Assembly: GCA_007258455.2 (NCBI GenBank)
Contig: VDFB02358134.1
Location: 213,031,047-213,095,046 of the forward strand
DNA: 64,000 bases
Origin: Sequoia sempervirens
Taxonomy: Eukaryota; Streptophyta; Pinopsida; Cupressales; Cupressaceae
Direction of reading: 5' to 3'
Below are positions 10,423-23,372 of the stretch, piece after piece (the first letter of the stretch is position 1; each line of letters opens with the position of its first letter). The notes beneath the pieces are model-generated. The model saw nothing but the letters and a program-made list of their open reading frames with translations. It was not told the origin of the DNA and did not search any database. A program made the translations under genes and the position numbers.

Positions 10423-12621
10423 TGTTGGAGTTAAAATGACACTGAGAGGGGGGGTGAATCAGTGTCTTAATAGATTTGACAAATTTTAAAAATTCAAAAA
10501 CATAGCTTAGATTTGATCTCAATGTTATTTTGATTAATGCATTCATGAGTTGAATGTAATCATTCATAAACAAAATTGAGAAAAATAATAATCCCAACAG
10601 TGTACTGAAACAACAACACAGTAAAGCAGTGAGAACACAGAAGAAATAAATGACACAAAATTTTCCAAGTGGAAAACCCTCATGGGGTATAAAAACCACT
10701 CCCTAAATGCCTTCCAGGCTTAATCTTTTAATCAACTGTTCACAATGCCTTATAGGCTGATTTTTGAGCACCCACTCAAGGAGCACCAACCCCTCATTTA
10801 GAGATATCTATCTCAAGGAGTACCAACCCCTCAAATTATGTTTTGAATAATAATAATAACTCAGAGGATTTCACTGTTTTCAATTAAGCACATATTTCTT
10901 TGTTTTCTCGTCTACAAAAGACCTTAAAGATTCAATAATTAAATCCCTAAAATACTACATAGAGAAGAAATTTACAATCTCTGCATCTTGTTATTCAAAT
11001 TTTATTGCAGAGTTTTATCCATACATTTTCATACAGCCAAGGAATGATAATCTCAGAATTACAACAAAAGCAGTAGAAAAGAGTTTTCTACTTCTATATA
11101 TACATCTGCCAGATAGGTAATTGTCTTCAGGAGTAATGGTTGAACAACCAAAGCACAACAAGAGCCATTTCACCTAGCTAAGAGCTATCCTCAACAAGTC
11201 TAAAACTTATGAGATCATTTCACTGCATTAAAAGCATAGCTGCCCACCACATAAAATCATAACCTCTAATGTACGAAAGACAATACTTAGTTAGGGCATC
11301 ATTTGTCATATTAGTAACAAAGATGCAGAGAGCAGTTAAAGAAAATGGTGATTATAAACCAGTATGTGTAGCATGAAACATAAAAAAAATACCAGACAAA
11401 TCTGCAACTTCCAAGGCTCCATCAACCACTATCAAGCTTCTAGCCAAAAAGGAGCAACAAACATAGTAGCCATACCATTCATTTCTGAACCAAAAATGAA
11501 TTTCATCGTGACAATGCCATTACAGCCAGCAACAATGGGAAAGAAAAATTTATGAAGCTTTCTCATGATGGCGGCTAGGCTAGGGTTTCATACCCATTCA
11601 AAAAGAATAATCACAATTTTTCCCTGAGTAACCTTCTTTTCAATCGATGTGATGGTATGTTGAAGGTAACTTTAATGCCAAATGTTCAACCCTAAATCAA
11701 TTGTTAGTCGTCCCCTTGGTTCAATTCATTTTCGCTATGACACATCAGAGTCAGGGAGAAGACATAACGAATACATCATGTCTCATCGATGGGCTTCCTT
11801 AGTATATTATGCATTCGCTGAGACATAAGGAAACTTCTCACTGAGATGCCCTTTTTGTTTCATTTACTATCGCTATAGCTTTTGATATCGGAGAGACATC
11901 ATATAGATCAACTTTGTTATACCGAAAGTCATTCATATGACTTTGTCGACAAGACACACCATCCTCACCAAGACCTCTCTTCGATGAAAGAGTCTCACCG
12001 AAAAGACTTTTCAACTCTTATGTGTCACTGTAACCTACAACCTTCAGGGAGACCTCTCGGAGAATACTTTGTCATACCGAAAAAAAAAATTATTCACTGA
12101 GTCGCTGAGACAATACCAATCTCTTGCCAAAAGCACTTCATAAGACTTAGTCAGCAAGACCAAAGTGTTTGCTATGACATTCCATCAAAGCAAAACTCTT
12201 GCCGATATGCAATTTTCCAATGGTGGTCAGTGTGACATTGCACATTCGCTAAAACCCTTCGCTGTAGCCTTAAGCTCTTTCCGATGTGTTTCCATTTAAT
12301 CTCCGATCTGTGTGACATACCAATTTCACTGAGACCACATACTGATGGAATAACATATGCCAATAGAGATCACTTTATGTCTCTGAAACAAAAGAGAAGT
12401 CTTGCTGGCAGCAGGCAGTATGATAAATTGAATCAACATGACATTAGAAATGTCTTGTTGATAGGCAACATAGACATTTCAAAATGGATTGGGGAGACCC
12501 TGCCATTCTCACTCTGATATGTGTAAGCCTGTGATATGCAAAGAGAACCATCCTGACAAAGAAACCATTGAAAGAGATTTTTTCATCAAGGGAAAACCAT
12601 AAACACAACTGAGATCCAACA
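10423..12621 (-). repeat. 3' LTR of the copia element
   Basis: About 2.2 kb. It starts TGTTGGAG and ends GATCCAACA on the plus strand, so the ends are short inverted repeats (TGTTGGA/TCCAACA). It pairs with 17768-19945. Inside are degenerate short repeats based on TCGCTGAGAC / TCACCGA at about 11750-12370 and a TATA-like run (CTATATATA at 11094). Confidence 0.9.
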
Positions 12622-12623
12622 AA

Positions 12624-12633
12624 CTCCCCCTTT
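12624..12633 (-). other. Polypurine tract of the copia element
   Basis: The minus strand reads AAAGGGGGAG, two bases from the 3' LTR start. This is a standard copia PPT in the expected place. Confidence 0.85.
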
Positions 12634-12939
12634 GTCCTTGATGGAAAAACACAAATGACTCTCCCCCTTTTTGCCTCAAGGCAAAGAATAGAAGAAAATG
12701 TGCATTGCTATAACACAACTGAGAAGCCAACCAAAATATCATGAGAAATAGCTGCAAAAAAGAGTACCAGTGCAGCAACCAAGATTGTAGGAGAGCTTTA
12801 AGTGAATCAAAACATATAGCATGCTCCCCCTAAGCAGTAGCTTGGAGATTTAGTGAAGTAACGATTGAGAGATAACTCCCAATCAAAGTCTCAACCTTTC
12901 AAATAACTCTTTTGCTAAGGGCTTGGTAAAAATATGAAC

Positions 12940-14300
12940 CACCTAATCTTGAGATCCAACAAACTATAAGCAGACTTCATTAGCCAAAACCTTTTCTCAA
13001 AGAAAGTGAAACTTGATAGCAATATGTTTAGTGCGAGAGTGCATAACAAGATTTTTTGAAATATTTATTGCACTAGTGTTATCACAAAGAATGGAAATAG
13101 GTTTAGAAACATCAATACCCATATCTGAAAGAGTCTGACTCATCCAAAGAACTTGAGTACAACATGAAGTGGTAGCAATGTATTCTGCTTCAACAGTAGA
13201 AAGAGAAACAAATACTTGTTTCTTGCTGTGCCATGCAACTAAACGATCACCAAGAAAGAATGTAGCACCACTGGTGCTTTTCCTATCATCCAAACAACCA
13301 AACCAGTCAGCATCAGTATAAGCAATCAAAGAGAAATCATTGCTTCTAGGATACCAAAGACCATAATCAACAATGCCCTAAATATATTTAAAAATCCTTT
13401 TAACAGCAGTGACATGGGATTCTTTAGGGGATGCTTGATACCGTGCAACAGTGCAAACTGCTTGCATAATGTTAGGTCTAGAGGTGGTTAAATATAAAAG
13501 ACTCCCGATCATTGATCTATATTCAGTTTTATTTGTACAAGGAGAATCATCAACCTTAGTAAGTTTGCATCCAGTAACCATTGGAGTGCTAACTAGATGG
13601 CATTCATCCATCTAAAATTTCTTAAGCATCTCTCTAGCATACTTGGTTTGAGAAAGAAATATTCCATTTTCACGTTGAGAGATTTGAAGACCCAAGAAGA
13701 AATTTAATTCTCCTAATAATGACATTTCAAATTCAGATTCCATTAGCTAAGAGAATTTTTTACTCAAAGTAACATTGTTGCAGCCAAAGATAGTGTCATC
13801 AACGTAAATTTAAACAACCAAAATATCAGAACCTTCAGTTTTAACATAAAGATTACTATCTACACCTCCTCTAACAAAGCCATTAGAAATTAAATGACTG
13901 TCCAGCCTAGAGAACCAAGCTCTAGGTGCTTGTTTTAAGCCATAGAGGGACTTTTTCAATCTGTAAACATGATCAGGCTTATCTTTGCAAATAAATCCTT
14001 CAGGTTGTTCGACATAGACCTCTTCATCTAAATAGCCATTTAAAAAAATAATGTTGACATCCATTTGATAAACAGTAAAGTTTTTGTAAACAGAATAAGC
14101 CAAGAATATTCTGATAGATTCTAGTCTAGCAACAGGTGCAAAGGTTTCACCAAAATCAATACCTTCTTGTTGAGTATAGCCTTTGCAGATAAATCTTGCT
14201 TTGTTGTGAATAACATTACCATTTTTATCAACCTTGTTTCTGTATATCCATTTGCCTCCAATGACATTCTTGTCATCTGGTCTTGGGACTAACTCCCAAG
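12940..14300 (-). pseudogene. Copia RT and RNase H region (broken)
   Basis: Reading leftward from the TWELVPRP region near 14300: reverse transcriptase with [24 protein letters not shown] (13810-14103) and the catalytic IYVDD just after a stop codon near 13800; then the RT end and connection with FFLGLQI, and a segment at 13378-13611 with SLLYLTTSRPNI; then RNase H at 12997-13329 with YTDADWFG, STVEAEYIA and CDNTSA, keeping the expected acidic residues. It would copy element RNA into cDNA and remove the RNA strand in virus-like particles. At least five stops split what should be one frame, including one just before YVDD. About 150 bases beyond the last ORF are degenerate 3' coding sequence. 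Confidence 0.9.
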
Positions 14301-14301
14301 T

Positions 14302-16566
14302 CTAATTTTTCTCAATCTGATCAATTTCTTCCTGCATAGAATTAATCCAACATGAATCTGTGAGAGCTTCATTAAAAATTTTAGGCTCAAACTGAGTAAT
14401 TAAACAAAAAGCAATTTGTACCTTTTCATCAGATTCTACAGCCTTTCTTCTAGTTTGAACTCCTGCATTTTTATCCCCAATAATCTGATCTTTGGGGTGA
14501 TATATAGCTAGAGTTTTTGAAGGAGAATTTGATGCAACCTTTTCAGGACTTGCTTTTTCATTTTTAGGGCTTGTTGATTCAACAATAGACTTTGCTATTT
14601 CAGCTCCTTCTGAAATTATTTCAAGTTCAAGTTTTTCTTCCTCATTATCCTGCAAAGATTCAGCAAACAAATGTGGTTTTTCATCAAATTTTAAATTAAC
14701 AACTTCAACAATCTTATTAAGCCTTTTTTTAAGGCATTTATAAGCTTTGTTGTGAGTTGAGTATCCCAAAAAGATACCCTCATCACTCTTTTATTGAAAG
14801 CTCCCAAGGTTATCATCATCTTTCTTGATAAAACACTTACTTCCAAAAATTTTAAAGTGTTTGATAGAAGCAGTTTTTCCATACCAAAGTTCATAAGGAG
14901 TGTGTTTAGATTTCACCCTAAGCTTCACTCTATTCAAAATGTATACAACTGTATGAACAACTTCTTTCCAATACATATCAATCAACTTAGCTTCATCTAG
15001 CATGGTTCTAGCCATTTATTTTACAGTTATATTCTTAAGTTCAACTACCCCGTTTTGTTGAGGTGTTTTTGTTGCAGCATACTATCTTTTAATGCCGTGA
15101 TGTTCACAGTAATCAATAAACTCTTGAGAAGTGAACTCACCTCCTTTGTCATATCGTAGACATTTAAGTTTTAGATTAGATTCCTTTTCAACCATTTTAC
15201 GAAAAATTTTGAACCTTCCAAAGGCTTTTGATTTGTGCTTAAGAAATGTGACCCATATCATTCTAGTATAATCATCCACAAACAACATAAAGTACCTTTC
15301 ACCATTAATAGACCTTGTTTTGGTTAGTCCACATAAATCAGTGTGCACAAGTTGTAAAGGTTTTGAAGAAGAATGTTCTTTTGTTTTGAAGCTGATTTTA
15401 GTTTGTTTACCACTTAAGCATTCTTTGCACACAGAGTTTTTTGGCTTGTTAAGAACTGGTAGACCTCTAACATTCTGATTTTTACTAATTCTAACTAGAT
15501 TTTCAAAGTTTATGTGTCCTAATCTTTTATGCCATAACCAGTTCTCTTCAATTTGGCCCATTAGATACATACCTTGATTATTGTCATTGCATGACGAGTC
15601 AAGAAGATTGTACACATTTCCTTTTGTCCTCCTTCTAGATGCAATAACCTTTCCAAGCTTGTTCTTAATCTCACATCCCTGTGAAGTGAAAAGAACATGA
15701 TAACCACTATCATAGATTTGACTAACACTTAGAAGATTGTGTTTGAGACCTTCCACATAGTACACATTATAGATAGGAGTGTCTTCATTCAGAAGAAGTG
15801 AACCTCTACCTTTAATTTGAATACCAGAGTTATCACTAAACTTAACATAACCACCTACATAATCTTCAATATTTATAAACTTATCCTTGTCATGAGTCAT
15901 ATGGTTAGAACATCCACTATCTAGGACCCATAAGTCATTTTTCTTGGAATGAAAAGCAGTTTGAACCAACATAGTTTGTTCAATGTTGTTAACAATCTTA
16001 GGTTTCCAAACCTTTTTAATTTTCTGTTGTTTCGATTGCATATCAGTTCTGCATTGTTTGACAAAATATCTCAAGGCATTGCATTTAAAACATCTGATCT
16101 GTCTAACAAAACCATAGTGTTTTCTGAGACCAAACCTAGGTATTCTAGGATTCATAAGCCTACAAGTGCTCACCTTATGGCCAAATTTGTTGCAGAAAAA
16201 ACAATAACCATAGAAGAAAGGATTAACACTATATGAAGATCTGTTACCTCTTAAAGACTGAACATGATCCTTACCAAATTCTAAGTGATTTGAACTTGAA
16301 CCTTTGACTTGAGAAGAGGGGTTTTGTTTTGCATGGTCAATTGAGCATTCACCCTTTTCAAAACCAACACCAGTTTTATCTTTGTACATCTTCTGCTTGC
16401 TGAGCATCTCATTCAGTTTTAGAGTGCTTTCATATTTTTCAATTTCCTTCCTAAGATAGACTACTTCTTGTTCCAGTTTTTGAATTTCATGATCTTTGCA
16501 GCTTATAGTTTCTCGAAGACATTCAACTCTTTTAGCTTCTTCAAGCTGAGTTTTCAGAGAGACCAT
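14302..16566 (-). pseudogene. Copia protease and integrase region (broken)
   Basis: The long open segment 15082-16566 (494 codons) starts in a coiled-coil-like gag tail, has a zinc knuckle CFFCNKFGHKVSTC and a second one in which histidine is replaced (CFKCNALRYFVKQC), then the aspartic protease LWVLDSGCSNHMT near 15900, the pre-integrase HKRLGH...CKECLSGKQ motif (15405-15545) and the integrase core with HTDLCG, VDDYTR and YDKGGEF. The frame stops at 15081, where integrase continues in broken form through MARTMLDEAKLI (14791-15015) and a variable linker (14302-14769). Protease active-site D-S-G is intact. Function in the family is polyprotein cleavage and cDNA insertion. Confidence 0.9.
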
Positions 16567-16698
16567 TTCTTGATCTGGTTTATGTTCTTGAGCAAGAACT
16601 TGTTTTTTGAGTTTTCTGATATCTTGTAAAGCACATTTCAGCTCACTTTCAATATCTACTTCACCTTCTTCAATGTCAATGGTGTTTGTATCTTCTTG

Positions 16699-17690
16699 CT
16701 AAGTAATCTCAGTCATGAACAAGGTTTCATCTTCTTCTACTGATGAATCTTCAGACTCAAAATCAGTTTCATCTTTGCTAAACAAACTCTTCTTCTTTAT
16801 GAAGTTGAAATTACATTTAGGTTTAAAGGCCTTCTTCCTATGTTGTTTTTCAGTTGTCTCGTTGTCACAAATTTGATCATCATAGGGACACTTTGCAGCA
16901 AAGTGACCTATTTTGCCACATTTAAAACATTTAGAGGGAAGTTTTCCCTTATATTTTTTCGATCCCTTTTTAAATCTTCTAACAAAATGGGATTCTTTAG
17001 AATCAGACAACTCTGATTCATAGACTTCAACTTTTTCTTTCTTTTCAGTGTTAAAGGAAATTTCTTTTCCTGTTGAATTGTTTTTGCTAGTTCTCATTTC
17101 ATAGGCAGTAAGTATTCCTTGCAAGCTGTCTAAGGTAAGCTGATCAAAGTGTTTCTTTTCTTCTGGGGCTGAAACCTTAGATTCAAATTTGGATGGTAAG
17201 GTTCTAACAACCTTTGTGACTACATCAAATTCATTAACATCTTGACCTAGATCTTTCATTGCATTGACAACTTCATCAACTCTTAGGAAATATTCAACCA
17301 CTTTTCATCATCCTTCATTTTCAACTCCTCAAACTGATGCTTGAGTGTAATGATTTTTGACAGTTTGACTTTCTCATTCCCTTGATTTATAGTTTCAAGT
17401 TTTTCCCAGATTTCATGAGCAGATTTTCAATGCATGACTTTAATGAACACATCTTTAGTTAACCCACACAAGATGGAATGCTTAGCTCTGGCATTTGTTT
17501 CATACCTCTTTTTTTCAGCAAGATCAGTGGGAATAGAGGCTTTTACATTGTAAGCATTTATAACCATGCTCCAAACATCAACATCAAAAGAAATAAGAAA
17601 AGCTTCCATTATGATTTTCCAAAACACATAATCTGTTCCATCAAATAACGAAGCTCTGGTTACAGAGGCACCGTCTTGAGAATGTGCCAT
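16699..17690 (-). pseudogene. Copia gag (broken)
   Basis: The start MAHSQDGASVTRASLFDGTD at 17690 lies just inside the PBS, as expected. The first segment (17427-17690) has the YVFWKIIMEAFL string of copia gag; a stop and a frameshift follow in 17302-17426, where KLSKIITLKHQFEEL is still readable; the second segment (16699-17301) ends in an acidic tail after a zinc knuckle CFKCGKIGHFAAKC near 16888-16930. Gag would form the particle and bind RNA through the knuckle. It is unlikely to be expressed whole. Confidence 0.88.
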
Positions 17691-17753
17691 TAAAAATAAA
17701 ACTCCAAGACAAAGATCAATCCAAGGTGATTAAAACCTATCAGAGGACCCTAC

Positions 17754-17765
17754 GCTCTGATACCA
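17754..17765 (-). other. Primer-binding site of the copia element
   Basis: The minus strand reads TGGTATCAGAGC two bases after the 5' LTR. This is the well-known plant copia PBS complementary to the 3' end of initiator methionine tRNA. Confidence 0.92.
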
Positions 17766-17767
17766 AT

Positions 17768-19945
17768 TGTTGGAGTTAAAATGAAACTGAGAGGGGGGGT
17801 AAATCAGTGTCTTAACAGATTTGAATTTTTTTTAAAATTCAAAAACATAGCTTAGATTTGATCTCAATGTTATTCTGATTAATGCATTCATGAGTTGAAT
17901 GTAATCATTTATAAACAGAATTGAGAAAAATAATAATCCCAATAGTGTACTGAAACAACAACACAGTAAAGCAGTGAGAACACAAAAGAACAAAGTGACA
18001 CAAAATTTTCCAAGTGGAAAACCCTCTTGGGGTATAAAAACCACTCCCTAAATGCCTTCCAGGCTTAATCTTTTAATCAACTATTCACAATGCCTTATAG
18101 GCTGATTTTTGAGCACCCACTCAAGGAGCACCAACCCCTCGTTTAGAGATATCTATCTCAAGGAGTACCAACCCCTCAAATTATGTTTTGAACAATAATA
18201 ATAACTCAGAGAATTTCTCTATTTTCTCGTCTACAGAATACCTTAAAGATTCAATAATTGAATCCCTAAAATACTACATAGAGAAGAAATTTACAATCTC
18301 TGCATCTTGTTATTCAAATTTTATTGCAGAGTTTTATCCATACATTTTCATACAGCCAAGGAATGATAATCTCAAAATTACAACAACAACAGTAGAAAAG
18401 AGTTTTCTGCTTCTATATATACATCTGCTAGATAGGTAACTATCTTTAGGAGTAATGACTGAACAACCAAAGCACAACAAGAGCCATTTCACCCAGCTAA
18501 GAGCCATCCTCAACAAGTCTAAAACTTATGAGATCATTTCATTGCATAAAAAGCACAACTGCCCACCACAGAAAATCATAACCTCTAATGTATGAAAGAT
18601 AATACTCAGTCAGGGCATCATTTGTCATATTAGTAACAGAGATGCAGAGAGCAGTTAAAGAAAATGGTGATTATAAAATAGTAAGTGTAGCATGAATTGC
18701 ATAAATAAAAATACCAGACAAATCTGCAACTTCCAAGGCTCCATCAACCACTATCGAGCTTCCAGCCAAAGAGGCGCAACAAACATAGTAGCCATACCAT
18801 TCATTTCTGAACCAAAAATGAATTTCATCCTGACAATGCCGTTACAGCCAGCAACAATAGTAGAGAATAGTTTATGAAGCTTTCTCATGATGGCGGCCAA
18901 GCTAGGGTTTCATACCCAATCAAAAAGAATAATCATAAATTTTTCCCTGAGTAACCTTCTTTTCAATCGATGTGATGGTATGCCGAAGGCAACTTTAACT
19001 CCAGACGTTCAACCCTAATTCAATCGTTAGTCATCCCCTTGGTTCAATTCACTTTCGTTGTGACACATCAGAGTCAGGGAGAAGACATAATGAATACATC
19101 ATGTCTCGTCAATGGGCTTCCTTAGTATATTATGCATTCATTGAGATATAAGGAAACTTCTCACCAAGATGCCCTTTTTGTTTCATTTACTATTGCTATA
19201 GCTTTTGATATTGAAGAGACATCATATAGAACAACTTCGTTATACCGAAAGTCATTCATATGACTTTGTCAACAAGACACACCATCGTCGCCAAGACCTC
19301 TCTTCGATGAAAGATTCTCACCGAAAAGACTTTTCAACTCTTATGTGTCGTTGTAACCTACAACCTTCAGGGAGACCTCTCAGAGAATACTTTGTCATAC
19401 CGAAAAAAAAAATTTATTCACTGAGTCGCTGAGACAATACCAATCTCTTGCCGAAAGCACTTCATAAGACTTAGTCAACAAGACCAAAGAGTTCACTATG
19501 ACATTCCATCGCAGCAAAACTCTTTCCGATATGAAATTTTCCAATGGTAGTCGGTGTGACATTGCACATTCGCTAAAACCCTTTGCCGAAGCCTTAAGCT
19601 CTTGCCGATGTGTTTCCATTTAATCTCTGATTGGTGTGACATACCAATTTCGCTAAGACCACATACCGACAAAATAACATATGCCGATAGAGATCACTTT
19701 TTGTTGCTGAAACAAAAGAGAAGTCTTGCCGACAATAGTTAGTATGATAAATTGAATCAACATGACATCATAAATGTCTTGCTGATAGGCAACATACACA
19801 TTTCAAAATGGATCAGGGAGACCCTGCCATTCTCACTTCGATATGTGTAAGCTTGTGATATGCAAAGAGAACCATCCTGACAAAGAAACCATTGGAAGAG
19901 ATTTTTTCATCAAGGACAAACCATAAACACAACTGAGATCCAACA
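17768..19945 (-). repeat. 5' LTR of the copia element
   Basis: It pairs with 10423-12621 and has the same TGTTGGAG...GATCCAACA ends. It lacks a ~25-base piece present in the left LTR near 10880-10910. A TATA-like run is at 18414-18421. Confidence 0.9.
18414..18421 (-). promoter_or_regulatory. TATA box in copia 5' LTR
   Basis: TATATATA on the minus strand, followed downstream by AGAAG and the transcribed part of the LTR. The same run is kept in the other LTR at about 11095-11102. Confidence 0.5.
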
Positions 19946-20460
19946 ATTGAGAACTAATTTTGTTCACCTCATATCATCTTCAAAGTAGTTTCATATCAAC
20001 ATATCATGGAGTTTAGCAAGCATTGGGAAAGGGCTTCTTTCCATAGATGCACCAATCCAATATGAGATAGGGTTTGATTCATGTTATTATGTGTTTTATT
20101 TTGGATTCATGCGTTGAAAGCAGTAGCATCAAATTTTCACCGATGTGTTAAATTTACACATAACAGACAAGAAGTTACCATCCATGGAGATCTTGAACCC
20201 TTCTCCTATTTGAAAAAATTTGAAGCAAAGTATTACAAAATCCTCCAAGTACCAAAAAATGATGAGGGCCCATCCACACCATACATCGATCCTGCCACTC
20301 TCGCGTCCACTTCTACGATAGAGACACCCGCCACTCCCGCCATCCCCACCATCTCTAACATCAAAGTGATCATCCAAGATAACAGCTGTGGAAACTACAA
20401 GCTCCCTAAAAATGCTTTTGTGGTAGGAGAGTTACCACAATCTCCTAGATCACAGGGATG
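19946..20460 (+). pseudogene. Gypsy protease C-terminal remnant (element C)
   Basis: After frame-broken sequence that still reads IDAPIQYEIGFDSCYY, the segment 20081-20461 has FWIHALKAVASNFHRCVKF, the familiar end of the plant gypsy retropepsin (normally GRPWxHxxKAV), then a P/T-rich linker. The catalytic D-T/S-G would lie further upstream and is absent. It is the first surviving part of element C after the copia boundary. Confidence 0.75.
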
Positions 20461-21448
20461 ACTGCAAATAAATGAAGCCTCCACATCCCAAACGTCCCCT
20501 AAAAACCATCCCACTTTTACAAGTTGGGGAGATCTTGGATGAGAAGTTATTGAGGTGGATCCATCTCATATGCTATATCAAGATGAAAGACCAATAGCTG
20601 ACTTACCAATGGATGATAGAAGCAAGGGTCTGCAAATGATGCTCGCAATGGGCTACGATAGAAATCAAAGACTTGGATAAAATGACAATGGGCTTATAAT
20701 ACCTATCATGCTAGAGATGCGCCTGATAACAAATCTTGGCCTTGGATGTACCCCTCCGAGTATAACCATACATGGCTGAAGTCCTCCAGTTAGAACAGTT
20801 AATAATCCTCCTTAGCCAACCCCAGTAGAACTACGATTACCAGTGTCTACATGTAGAGTCATAGATAACTTTACATTTGATAAAACCGACGTCTGTAGTA
20901 GTAGTGATGATGAGGATACCACAACCAATTTACCTAGGCTATTTGAGGATACCACTCTTTGCATGATTAGCACCCTATCTTTTGAAATAGACCACCAAAA
21001 TCATGAGATCTACCTAGTATATCCCCAACTCATTAATTACGACCAACGAGGACCACCAGTTCTTGATACATTAAAAAATGATGAGGCACTCTCATAATTC
21101 ATGGGATTGTGGGATAAAATTCTAGATGGGGATCACAAAGTAGGGTTCATTATAGAGCTAGACACACATACATATTATGGGGAAATGATTGAATCCTTCA
21201 GTCGCAAAAGTGATAAATTAAGAATAATATCCAAGTCCTTGAGTGAAAACCACACTGTGGCACTCTCTGACCAGAAAAAAGTAAAAAGAAAGGACGCATC
21301 CAATGGTGAAAACCTCTCTGAGGCACCTGAGGATGGGGGATTCAATCTTCCTTTAAGAGCTATTCATCAAGAAAAGTCAACAGTCTTGGCAGAAAAATGC
21401 ATTCCGATCAACCTAGGAACATAGGAGAACCCGCATATCACATTCTAC
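20461..21448 (+). pseudogene. Protease-RT linker with degenerate G-patch (element C)
   Basis: At about 20600-20710 the frame reads MMLAMGYDRNQRLG, a stop, then NDNGLIIPI, a G-patch-like motif with one stop in place of the usual lysine. G-patch motifs are known in some plant gypsy and betaretroviral polyproteins and bind nucleic acid or helicases. Downstream segments 20843-21097 and 21101-21424 are open, acidic and contain LRIISKSLSENHTVALSD. Element D carries a better-preserved G-patch in its own ORF. Confidence 0.6.
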
Positions 21449-22204
21449 ATGGAATCACTACTATTAGAAGAACAGGAGCTCCTAGAAGCCTTCCTCAGAG
21501 AAAGACAAATAAACTTCGCATGGAGTTATGCTGACATGCTAGGACTTGATCCAGAGACCATGGTTCACCACTTAGCAGTGTATCCAGAAGCAAAGTCTGT
21601 CAAACAAAAGCTTCAAAAAATGCATCCTCAAATTGCCCTATTAGTCAAAATGGAGCTAAAAAATCTATTAGATGCAGGATTCATCCAACCGATAGACTAT
21701 CCAAAATGGGTATCAAACTTGGTACCTGTTTCAAAACCCGACGAAAATATCAGAATCTATACAGACTTTAGAGATTTGAACAAGGCATGTCCAAAAGATG
21801 ACTTTTCGCTTCCCAACATCGACATGATAATAGACATGATAGTAGGACATGAGATGTTGTCACTAATGGATATATTCTCATGGTACAATCAGATCATGAT
21901 AGCTAAAGAGAACCAACATAAAACTACTTTCACTTGTCCATGGGGGACATACTATTGGAACATGATGCCATTCGGCTTAAAGAACATAGGTGCAACATAT
22001 CGAAGGGCTATGACATTGATATTCCACGACATGATTCATAAGATGGTCGAAGACTATGTTGATGACATTCTAGCTAAGTCCAGAAAGAGAAAAGATCACA
22101 TAGCAACTCTAAGTGCCATCTTTGACAAGCTGGAGGAGTACAAGGTCAAATTAAACCCAAAGAAGTGCATCTTCAGCGTACAATCAGGAAAAATGCTAGG
22201 ATAT
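21449..22204 (+). pseudogene. Reverse transcriptase, 5' part (element C)
   Basis: An uninterrupted 252-codon segment with the classic Ty3/gypsy RT landmarks: WVSNLVPVSKPDENIRIYTD, FRDLNKACPKDDF, MPFGLKNIGATYRRAM and the catalytic YVDD at 22055-22066, ending at the GKMLGY stretch of the fingers/palm end. It stops because element D is inserted inside the GY codons; the last ~12 shown residues of the open frame come from D's LTR. The remainder of RT resumes at 33727. Synthesises cDNA in the family. Confidence 0.92.
22200..22204. other. Target-site duplication of element D, left copy (GATAT)
   Basis: GATAT directly precedes the LTR here and is repeated exactly at 33727-33731 after the other LTR. 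Removing D plus one copy restores the reading phase of the element C RT, which confirms the insertion boundary. Confidence 0.93.
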
Positions 22205-23357
22205 TGTGTACCTTAGAATTTTACCCTATTCTAATGTGCAAAATAACTAAAAATGCAAAATGGTAAAACACTAAGAACACTTCAATGATTAACCTAAAGA
22301 GTGATAAAACAAGGAAAATAGATGAAATAAAATGCAAATCGATTATACCTTGTTGTTGAAGACTCCTTGGTTGGCCCTTGATTTAGATGAATTTGTGTGC
22401 TCCTTGGATGGCTTTTTGGTGTAGCTAGATGCAAGATTGATAATGCAAAATGACCAAAGTGGATGGCTAAATGATAGTGAATGCTTGAGAATACAAATTG
22501 ACAGCATAAGGTTGTTCAAATAAAAAAGTGTTCAAAATTTCCTTGAGGAGGGGGTCTTTATAGGAGAATTTGAATTCTCTAGAGAATTCAACGGTTGAGA
22601 TTCATCCAACAAGGTCAAGGTGAAGGGCTATGGTGGGTTGAGAACTCACAAGCCCTCACATCTTGACATGTGGATGGTGAAGTGGCTAAGAGGAGATGCA
22701 GTGTAAGTAAGGTGGAAAAGAAGTACATGATGTGGAGGAAGGACAAGTACCTTGCAAGTACATTGGGAGATGGGATGAATCTTGGGTGAATAAAAGTGAA
22801 TTTTAAATTCACAATGATTGAAAGAATCTAGTGGATAAGACAAGGTTCCCAAAAGGTGAGAATTTGTCACATGTGACTTGATGTGACAAGTCAAAGGTTC
22901 TAGAAGATGCATGGGAAAAGGGGATTCTTGGAGGAATAAAAAGGAATTAAAAATTGGGGATGGAGAGAGTTGACTAAGGTACCATTAAGATTAATTAATC
23001 AATAATTAGAAGATAAATGAGGATTGAAGCCAACTTGCAAAGTTGGAGGATGTGACACATCCCAATCAAGGATTAGGCATGTGCACATTACTAATAAAGA
23101 AACTAGGAGATGAATTAGGATTAAATGAAAATGACATGAGGAATTAAAATAAATGTATTATTTATTTAATTTATTTGATGAAAGGAGGATTAAAAGAGTA
23201 AAGTATTTAATTATTAATTAAATACCTTAGGGATTTGGCAGAATTAAGGGTATTAATTAAATAATAGTAATATTACTTAATTAACTCATATAAGAGAATG
23301 TTTAGACCAAAAGTGATAAATTTGGATAAATTAAGTGTCCAAATTTGGATGTCTATA
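22205..23357 (-). repeat. 3' LTR of element D
   Basis: About 1153 bp, TGTGTACC at its plus-strand start and TCTATA at its end (TCTACA in the partner). It is near-identical to 32586-33726 over its first ~1 kb, with more indels in the last ~300 bases. Minus strand opens TGTAGACATCCAAATTTGG, related to the B and C LTR starts. Confidence 0.92.
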
Positions 23358-23372
23358 TTTTGCCCCTCTTTG
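23358..23372 (-). other. Polypurine tract of element D
   Basis: Minus strand CAAAGAGGGGCAAAA abuts the LTR, the same tract as in B and C. Confidence 0.8.

Larger units (their letters stand above)
10423..19945 (-). mobile_element. Ty1/copia LTR retrotransposon, Sirevirus-like
   Basis: Two direct LTRs (10423-12621 and 17768-19945) flank a minus-strand internal region with PBS, gag, protease, integrase, RT, RNase H and PPT in copia order. The integrase-RT linker (EPKIFNEALTDSCWI), the RT end (MSLLGELNFFLGLQI) and the RNase H string (SCCTQVLWM) resemble the Sirevirus/Maximus lineage, as does the long gag. Many in-frame stops and frameshifts show it is dead. The LTRs differ by many substitutions and a ~25-base indel, so the copy is not recent. 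The 5 bases on the left (AATGT) and right (ATTGA) do not match, so there is no target duplication. Confidence 0.9.
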
